A stretch of 64,000 nucleotides of DNA, taken from positions 1,882,501 to 1,946,500 of the forward strand of contig WPIO01000078.1 in the NCBI GenBank assembly GCA_009760855.2, given 5' to 3'. The position numbers were made by a program, and so were the translations under genes. Origin of the DNA: Cristatella mucedo (lineage: Eukaryota; Bryozoa; Phylactolaemata; Cristatellidae). The notes under the pieces are model-generated. The model saw only the letters and a program-made list of their open reading frames with translations. It made no database searches and had not been told where the DNA came from. Each line of letters starts with the position of its first letter. Positions within the stretch are counted from its first letter, which is position 1. This document shows positions 21,355-64,000 of the stretch, piece after piece.

Positions 21355-22125
21355 TATGGTGGTAGCACCAAAGTTCTACTCGTAGGACACTCCAATCGCG
21401 CTGCTGAATTGGGAGACTTTTCTTTTCTAATTGGGGATACCGTTGTGCGACCGTCATCACTGTGCTCGGCATCGAGGTGGGACCGGACTGTCCACAGTGG
21501 TAGCCTGCAAAAATACTCAACTTGCTCTCTGATTCTGTCGAAGTTGGATTATTGCAATTCAGTTTTTAGCTGGGCCACCGAAAAAGCCACTAGCCCAATA
21601 TCGCTTCGAGGCTAGTTAACAATGTCATAGGTTTAGCCGCGGTTCGCGCTCCTTAGCTGAAGAAGCTGCTATGGCTCCCGGTTGATCAACGGATACAGAC
21701 TAAAGTTCTCACGCTGGCCCACGAGGCCGATCACGGTTTGGGCCCCTCATGCCTAGCTGAACAGCTGCACCAGTTTCAGCCGCACTGTGCCCTCTGGGCT
21801 GTTCCATTCCTCAGCTTAAAGACCGTTGGCGACAGAAGCTTTTGTTCTACAGGTCGTAAACAGAGATTCTCCCCAGTTCTTACAAAACGACATCTATTTT
21901 TCCTACTGCCGACTGTGGCTGGGACATGATTTCCAGCCATCTTGAGCCGCTCTTCCATGCCATTTACGTCATCGACCGCGCTACTGACTGTGCTAGGCTT
22001 TCCACTTTCGCTTTGTTGGGTGAGATAAAGTTGGTTGGCTGCCGCACGAGTATCGAAAGCCGCTCAGGCTTGGGGTGCGCTATAAGTAACTCTCCTCCGT
22101 AACACCCTTATTGTCTTTGTGGCTT
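21355..22125 (+). mobile_element. LINE-A 3' third, degenerate
   Basis: The frame at 21370-21600 reads 'KVLLVGHSNRAAELGDFSF' and later 'LILSKLDYCNSVFSW', the thumb region of a CR1/L2-like reverse transcriptase. Downstream come 'VPFLSLKTVGDRSF' (about 21800-21840) and the 3' region to 22125, ending in 'tctttgtggctttgtggagt'. Frameshifts separate the parts. Confidence 0.75.
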
Positions 22126-22512
22126 TGTGGAGTTACGATCGGAGGTTGCATTACGTGTTAGCTCGGTATCGTCTGCACGCTCGAAGCGTGCACAGCAAGT
22201 ACGCTTGAATAGCCAAGACCGGAAGCGCACCGGGACAGCCGAGATCGGAATGCGTGCGGTGGGAGGTGAAAAAGGTTTGCTACGCACCGCCGCAAAGGCT
22301 GGGGAAATATTATCTCTAAATATCCCAGCGCTTACCTAGTGCTCCTGTACATCTCGACGCACTTCGCAAGTCGGAGCAGCGACGGTGTCCTGTCTGTGTG
22401 CCCAAAGCAAGCGGCTGCAACGACGCTTCGGCGGCCTAGGATTTCGTCGCTTATCGCACGAGTGGAGGTTTCGCGCATAACCGCAGCCAAATACAAAACA
22501 CAAATTCACGCA

Positions 22513-22620
22513 CAGCAATTCATTTGCATAGCGCTCTACGAGAACTGAATCCATGTTGCTTCGCATTCGCCGCGGGCTCGATCGCATGACCTCGGAGGCA
22601 AACACGTAACCCTGGGCTAA
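22513..22620 (-). repeat. SINE-1, degraded
   Basis: From its 3' end: 'attcatttgcatagcgctct', 'cgagaactgaatcc', 'gcttcgcattcgccgcgggc', 'tcgatcgcatgacctcgga' and the A-box side 'cctgggctaa'. A deletion removes part of the tail. The following ~400 bp (22621-23034) hold nothing recognised. Confidence 0.6.
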
Positions 22621-23034
22621 AAATAGCTGTACAATGATGAGGGGTGCGGGCCCAGGGCCTCGGGCGCCCGCCGCCTTAACCCACGCGGTCGCCACCATCC
22701 CCCCCCCGACGGGTTGGCCGCCCGACTGAAACCGGCCGAACCGGTGCACCAGGCGCCAGCCAGCAGTCCCAGAACTCCCCAGTCGTATCGGCCCTCCGAA
22801 AACCGGCTGCTGCCGATCTGCCGGTTCTCTGGGTAAACAGCGAGAAAGCTGGCTTCGGACCGATGCCAGCCTACGACCGCACCCAGGCGGCCGGTAGGCC
22901 ATTTGTGGCGGCGGCGGCGGCTGCGGCGCGGTCGGTAGGTGCAGGCAGTGGCATTCGCTCCGGGGTCGGCTGGTGCACAACCGGCTGCATGCTAACTAAC
23001 TCGAGAGCCAACGCCTTGACCTCACTTACAACTG

Positions 23035-23397
23035 GCGACAGGACATCCCCCGACTTGACGAAATAAAAAAAAAAAGAAGCTAAAACCACATCTATTTATT
23101 ACAGCATTGAGTGGGTCCTTTTTATTCGTCCTGCATGAGCTTATGCGTGCTGATGCTGTCACTAACCATTTTTTGCATGCTGACCCTGTGCAGTGTATAC
23201 ACTACATTGTACCATGTGCAGTGTATACACTACATTGTACCCTGTGCAGTGTATACACTACATTGGGATTGCTGTTATTGAGCTACCGCTAAACATTCGA
23301 CCGCACTTCTCACGCTTCCTTTGCAGCGCATGTAAAGTGCCAGAAAGAGATTTAAGTTCTCTGAAGTCACTAAGTAAGTGTATTATTATTATTACAA
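23035..23397 (+). mobile_element. LINE-B 3' UTR copy with internal tandem expansion
   Basis: It begins with the last codons of LINE-B ('acatcccccgacttgac'), followed by the UTR and (ATT)n at 23382-23395. The usual 'gcatgctgaccctgtgcatg' block is replaced by three copies of a ~28-bp unit containing the palindrome 'gtgtatacac' (23187-23270), a local tandem expansion peculiar to this copy. Confidence 0.75.
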
Positions 23398-23484
23398 TTT
23401 TTATCAACGCCCAAGGTCCGCCCGCTGATTAAAGTTAGGGAACCAACAGCCGTGTGTTGGCAGGGTTGAAACGTCGTTTCCGGC

Positions 23485-24197
23485 GATGATACAACGTCCA
23501 AGTTGGTCCATGCATTCGACTTCTGCAACTCACCGCTTACTGGCCTACCGGCATGTGCGATCAGGCGATTGCAGCTGGTGCAAAACTCTGCAGCTAGGAT
23601 TGTCTGTCGTGAGCGTCGCAGTTGCCACATTACTCCACTTCTCGCCGACCTGCTCTGGCTACCAGTCAAGCAACGGATTGACTTCAAGGTTTTGTGGCTC
23701 ACTTTTAGGTCCCTTCATTCTTTGGCTCCAGCCTATCTCTCAGATCTACTCCCCACCAGGCCAAGCATCGTACCACCCGCTTTTCGGAATTCAACAGTCT
23801 ACAAATACCTCGTACAAACCTCAAATCCTTTGGAGACCGTGCATTTAGTTCGTATGCTCCAAAAGCCTGGAACTCCCTTCCGACCTGCGTCAGAACATCC
23901 CCTGACTTGACCACATTTAAAAAGAACTTAAAAACACACCTATTTAGGACAGCATCCCTGTGATTCGTCCTTGATGTGCTTATGCGTGCTGACACTGTGC
24001 ATGCTTCCACTAACCAAATTTGCATGCTGACCCTGTGCATGTCACCCCTAACCATGTTATTCATGTTGTTTGTTTATCAAGCACGATATTACTCACCATT
24101 AAATTGCATTTCCCTTTGCAGCAAATGCAAAGCGCCTAGAAAGAGATTGAGTTCTCTGAGGGCACTTAATCAAGTGCATTATTATTATTATTATTAT
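23485..24197 (+). mobile_element. LINE-B 3' third
   Basis: The frame 23503-23910 is open over 'FDFCNSPLTGLPACAIRRLQ', 'LVQNSAARIVCRERRSC', 'HITPLLADLLWLPVKQRID' and 'RSLHSLAPAYLSDLL'. The C-terminus continues in another frame, and the 3' UTR and (ATT)n tail end at 24197. It is one of the better preserved copies but is 5'-truncated and frameshifted. Confidence 0.85.
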
Positions 24198-24432
24198 ATC
24201 TGTTACAAGATGAACGGCAGTATTCTCAGCTTTAAGGTAATCTACCAGTCGAGTTTATCCGAAAATTCACGGAACACCAGCGCTGCCTCTAAACAGGGGC
24301 TGCAGGTATAGGGGCGGCAGGATTTCATCGTCGAAACGTCGGCGTGCTACAGCAGCGAGATTGCGATTGCAGAGATCTTATCCGCCGTTCCTGACTTATT
24401 AATGAGTAGAAATCGGCTTTATCACGACCTTG

Positions 24433-24606
24433 GTGAGCCGTGATGGCACACTAGGTAAGGTGGTTGCTTTAACGACCTCGGTCCCGAGGTCGTGGGTTCG
24501 ATTCCTGCTGTGGGCGATTCTTTATCGCCACTGCAAGCGGTGGTGATAGCCATAAAGGCTCTTCTTTCGCTATACAAAAAGAGGCTGTTTAATCGGCTAG
24601 GATTTA
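24433..24606 (+). repeat. SINE-2, near-complete copy
   Basis: Head: 'gtgatggcacactaggtaag' with A-box character and an exact B box 'ggttcgattcc' (24497-24507). Body: 'gctgtgggcgattctttatc', 'gccactgcaagcggtggtga', 'aaaggctcttctttcgcta'. End: 'gaggctgtttaatcggctag' followed by an ATTTT-rich tract. It is a useful reference for the family. Confidence 0.85.
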
Positions 24607-24635
24607 TTTTATTTTATTTAAATACCTACGGTTAA

Positions 24636-24872
24636 GTGGCACAAAAAGCCCAGCTCGTGCGATGGCCAGTCAGTTGCACTTTGGCTGTCAAACGAGAGGT
24701 CCGTACGCTATGGCTGGTGCTACGGTCGAATAGGCTGCTTTACTTTAACAACACGGACGCGTGTGGTAATGAAAACAAGTACTTCATTGGCATAGAGCGC
24801 TTGGATGACTTGACTTCTATCCGGGCATTTTATACACGCCGCAGTGCTCGAGCCCACGAACCTGGTCGTTAG
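24636..24872 (+). other. Possible PH-like exon (unassigned open frame)
   Basis: The frame contains 'VKREVRTLWLVLRSNRLLYF', then 'NNTDACGNENKYFIGIERL'. This is reminiscent of the start of a pleckstrin-homology domain ('KRWLVLRSNxLxYF' style). It lies between a SINE-2 and a SINE-1 copy, and its end (from about 24815) runs into SINE sequence. I see an 'ag' at 24651-24652 but no good donor after it. It may be an exon of an unseen plus-strand gene, a gene fragment, or chance. Confidence 0.2.
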
Positions 24873-24897
24873 AGGCGAGCACCTTACCCCTACGCCA
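24812..24897 (-). repeat. SINE-1 head fragment
   Basis: Minus-strand head only: 'gcagtgctcgagcccacgaa' (B box) to 'gagcaccttacccctacgcc' (A-box side) and 'aaaccaggc'. The LINE-type tail is lost. Confidence 0.6.
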
Positions 24898-24904
24898 AAC
24901 CAGG

Positions 24905-26465
24905 CCGCGTAAGGTGAGTGCGCTCTTAATTGGTGCTGCGCTCAGGCAGGTGCTGTAGGAAAAAGTTTCATGCGTTGAGGCTGCATCTGCCACTTGTTAG
25001 CAGTGCTTCGAGGCGCTAGCTTCGTCGATGTTTGACTAACGCCACCATGCAAGCTGCGCTTGCTGCCCTAAGGACTAGATCGTAGAAGCCGCTACAGCGA
25101 ATTCATAGTAGCATTTTACTTTTCAATTGTCCCACCCAGCGAGTCCAGTACGAGCTATGCGTCCACCGGATATCCATCTATTAGGCCAGTGCGGTCAGGT
25201 GTCGGATGCCGCTCGAAAGCGCAACCGGTTGGTCTCGCGACGCGTGCCTCATTCACGCTGCACTTCTCGAGTGCATCGATCAGACACGGTGACGTCTGCG
25301 ACTTCGCGGACGTCGCCCAGCCTGAGGGGCGTCGCATCCAGTACCCTCGCAGTCCGTCTAGTGCAGTCACATAATTGAACTCTTGCCTGGCTATTAATCA
25401 GCAGGACCCTATATGTGGACCATCTTTCTTAAGCTAAGCCGAAGATGAAACCGAATCTGTATCTGTTCTTAACACTAGACTCGCGACCGAAACCAGGAGC
25501 CTCGCTCTTAGATCAGCAGCCGAGAAAGGCAGTGCTCCTAGGCCAATCCATTCAGCGACCGAAGAAGCCGATCCGGGTTCATCGTTATTCCGCAAGGGGT
25601 ATAGGTATTTTATGAGTTGCTGCCTTCCGGTGAATTCCTTTAGACAGATCCAAAGAGGCCTGAGGCTGAGCGTCGTGCCCTTCTCGGTTTTGAGCCCCCA
25701 TTTCTCTTAAACGAGCTTCCTGCGTCAAGACTCGAGAGAGGAACATCGGATTCTCCCTAACCCACGGAGGTTCTCTTTTTAGACTGGTTAAGGACCCTTC
25801 CGGGACGGTGTCTCCACAGGGAGGCTATGCATGTTTTAAGATGCGGTTACTTAAGCCTGCCGGGCAAATGGCTCTCGGGCTACCTGGCCAAGTAGTCTAG
25901 TCGAAGGGTCTCTCGAGCTTGGCCAAAGTATCCTTCGGGCCAAGTGGCAACCGTCCATTAGCGGCAAGTGCCCCGGAATGGCTCTCACGTTTTCAGCGAG
26001 GTTGTGCATACATGGCACAATAGCTAAAGACCACAAACAGCCTACACCCCTCACCGAGCCAAGCACTGTCTTCGGCCTCAATCGACTTGAGTGAGCAGTG
26101 AGGCGGGCACAAGACGATTTGTCTGCAAGATTCCACACGCATAGTAGCAATGCAATCTAGTGCGGCTATTGTTATGCACAGCTGCCACCCACCTCTTGAT
26201 GAAGCAGACCTGCTGTAGAAAACAACTGTACTGCCTCATCAAATCAAAGCCCACATCCCATGCCTACTACTACTGACCAGTGAGTGTGCTGCATAGCTGA
26301 CGAGTCTTAATTAACAGAACTGAAAGACCACCAGACACAGCTCAGTATTGTCAGTTTCCCCTTGTTTCTGGTGCTGGCAATGGAAGCTTGGCAGCTTGGT
26401 TATCTATTCATCGGTGGCACTGCTACACAGCTGCTTACGGCAATCAATAAAGTCAGACACGGCTG
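24905..26465. other. Unassigned intergenic stretch
   Basis: No recognised gene or repeat family. Frames are short and overlapping. It separates the left repeat field from the 3' end of the DENND5 gene. A plus-strand AATAAA at 26446 has no identified upstream gene. Confidence 0.45.
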
Positions 26466-26471
26466 CAAACT

Positions 26472-26477
26472 TTTATT
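26472..26477 (-). terminator. DENND5: Likely poly(A) signal of DENND5
   Basis: On the minus strand this reads AATAAA, 866 bases past the DENND5 stop codon, with a GT-rich stretch ('gtgtctg') about 20 bases further on. It is the best candidate for the end of the transcript; the implied 3' UTR (26460-27342) has no repeat insertion I recognise. Confidence 0.5.
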
Positions 26478-27342
26478 CTGCCAATGTGTCCTGCTAATCT
26501 AACGGGAACATCTCTGTTTGCAAACAAACAAAACAAAACAATAGAAAAAAGTTTTCTCTTTGTCTTCCGTCAGCAAGCAGGTATGCATTCCGTGCATAGA
26601 CACTGTGGCCGCCAGGTCACCGAGAGTCCGACACAGGCACAAAGATCGGCCTTGAAACCACGATGGGCCTTCCTCTCGGGTCACGACGGGCATCAACCTC
26701 GGGCCCACGACAGCCGGCAGCCACAGGCCGCGACTGGTCAGTCATCTGCTCAGCTGCCGGCAGCTATAGAAAAGCCATCCTGCTTCGACACAGTCCAGCA
26801 GACACCCTTGGCTCGCAGCACCAAACAGAGCATAGTCCTTCAAAAATTGAGCTCGGCACTCCGCGGCACGCACGCATGCGGCAAACCCGTACACGACAGA
26901 CGAAGAAGCACCTGGAGCCGAGGTGCTTCAGCAGCAGTGCCTGCAGCGAGATGACCGTACCACAAAACACCTTGTCATAATAGCGCGTGTGAGGATCTGC
27001 TGCTTCGAACGCACCGACTAGACCCAAAATGGTTCGAAAGAATGGGCTCTGCACCAACCAACCAGCAGAAAAATAGACTTGACAAATGTCGCATCTGGAC
27101 CACAGCTACAAAAATTAATTGCGTTGATTGAGCATGCACAGGCAAAGTCACGTGCCCTCCGAGGTCGCCCTCCGAGGCCCTGCAGGGGCTGCTACGAGGA
27201 CCGTGTGACGTATCAGGCCCTTTAACCACGGCGTCGCTCAACAGCCCCCATTGACGGTTCATGTCCACACGTTGACCAGACAACATATGGGAGCATCCAA
27301 GAACGACGGCTGCTCCCAAGGAGGACACATTACTGCCTGCGT

Positions 27343-63011
<35,669 letters not shown>

Positions 63012-64000
63012 CTAGCCGACAGCAAGAGAAAAAACCGTGCGCGCGTGAGCATGTGCGCCGGGGCTCTCACTCGCGATGGCGCCCACTATTTCGGATGGGG
63101 GCTGCTCCGACTGATAACGACAAACCCCCCCTTCCAACTTTCTCCTCTCCCCATTTCACTCAAACGGTTTGCTGACAGAGTTTGTCACAACAGACGGACT
63201 CTTCAAGAGGGCCGTGCACCATAGGAAGCTGAACGGTCTCCTTCATCCGGTAGCGCCTCAGTAGTAGCTCGGCTCGCAAAGGATTGAGTGAGCAGACAGA
63301 CAGCGCCGGCTTGACCATCGATGGCTCACTCAAGGCATGCAAAGTAACAGCAGCTAGTTGCCATCTTGCTGAGAGCTTAGCTCGGCATGTCACTTGCCCA
63401 ATCCCTACGGAGAAACATTGCTTGGGAACGATAACCCGAGCCTTAGAAATCCGGCAATTAGCCTACGCTGGTCAGGTCAGCTTTCGTCGGCTGCTTGGCT
63501 AGCAGTGCTCGAACGCCCGGAGCTTGTTTTTTGTATGCATGCAGTCGGACCTTGCCAGAGCAGCATTCAAAAGCAGATCGGACAGTGGCAGATCCTTGCT
63601 GCACGGATTAGGTAGAAGCACAAGAAAAATAAAAACCATCCACGACGACTGTAGATGCTTTCATCATCGGCGTCACTGAACCGAAAACAGACAGGCCATT
63701 GGTTGACAACAAGAAGAAATGACAGCTAACACAAGAAGCAGGTGAGCGATCACACAAAGCACAGAAAACAGTATCCAACGCAGAAGAATGAACCTCCGAT
63801 GCAGGTTATAGCACGAAAAAAACGGCCTTTTTCAGTCGACAAGAGTGTCCAAAGGGCAAGACGCTCGGGGATTTCATTGGCACCACGAATACAGCAGAAA
63901 TGCCAGCAATGGCAAGCAATGCAGAATATTAATGTTTTCCGTTTTCGAATGGCCAGAACACGGATAATCTATCTTAGCAGCACTACCTGTATTTGAGCAC

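Noticed and set aside
26446-26451. Plus-strand AATAAA as the end of another gene
   Set aside because: No coding sequence or exon is recognisable upstream on that strand.
26484-26954. 156-codon plus-strand frame
   Set aside because: It lies antisense to the likely DENND5 3' UTR, shows no known motif, and neighbouring frames overlap it.
63160-63393. Minus-strand frame as the exon before DENND5 exon a
   Set aside because: No resemblance to the expected family segment, and it runs to a stop before any usable donor.

Overview
The window is eukaryotic, almost certainly an invertebrate animal. The one recognisable gene is split by GT-AG introns. The rest is dominated by dispersed retroposons: CR1/L2-like LINEs ending in (ATT)n, tRNA-headed SINEs, DNA-transposon relics and long (GA)n runs. 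I cannot name the species; the gene and repeat types fit many metazoans, and base composition swings from AT-rich repeat islands to very CpG-rich blocks.

Right half (about 26.5-63 kb, minus strand): a DENND5 (Rab6IP1) orthologue, entering the window with its 5' part missing beyond the right edge. I resolved fifteen exons from the reading frame, GT/AG borders and the match to DENND5A/B: the end of the DENN module (exons a-c), RUN1 (d-i), PLAT (i-l) and RUN2 (m-o). Splice phases agree at every junction except one, the gap between exons n and o, where one further exon is expected and was not found. The stop codon is at 27343-27345, and a minus-strand AATAAA at 26472-26477 is the likely poly(A) signal. 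The protein carries a Ser/Gly-rich tail of about 44 residues beyond the usual family end. Its introns are full of LINE, SINE and simple-sequence insertions, several nested.

Left half (1-26 kb): no gene I can name. It holds broken LINE copies of two families (A and B), two SINE families, a Tc1/mariner relic at 12.6-13.1 kb, two putative non-autonomous DNA transposons with inverted termini (10.1-10.6 kb and 14.6-15.0 kb), a diverged two-copy repeat (2.8-3.3 and 6.6-7.2 kb), CpG-rich blocks (7.2-9.3, 15.3-17.4, 18.7-20.7 kb) with strong palindromes, and a 27-bp tandem array that repeats a CTCF-like core. Small unassigned reading frames are listed with low confidence.

Special features worth a second look: the CTCF-like array at 18.5 kb; a degenerate TTTAGGG tract at 47.85-47.99 kb next to a candidate LTR at 48.25-48.62 kb; and two LINE-B 3'-end insertions that share the same 5' boundary, one with a clear target-site duplication, suggesting a short LINE-derived retroposon. 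I see no CRISPR array, operon, rRNA gene or genuine tRNA gene.
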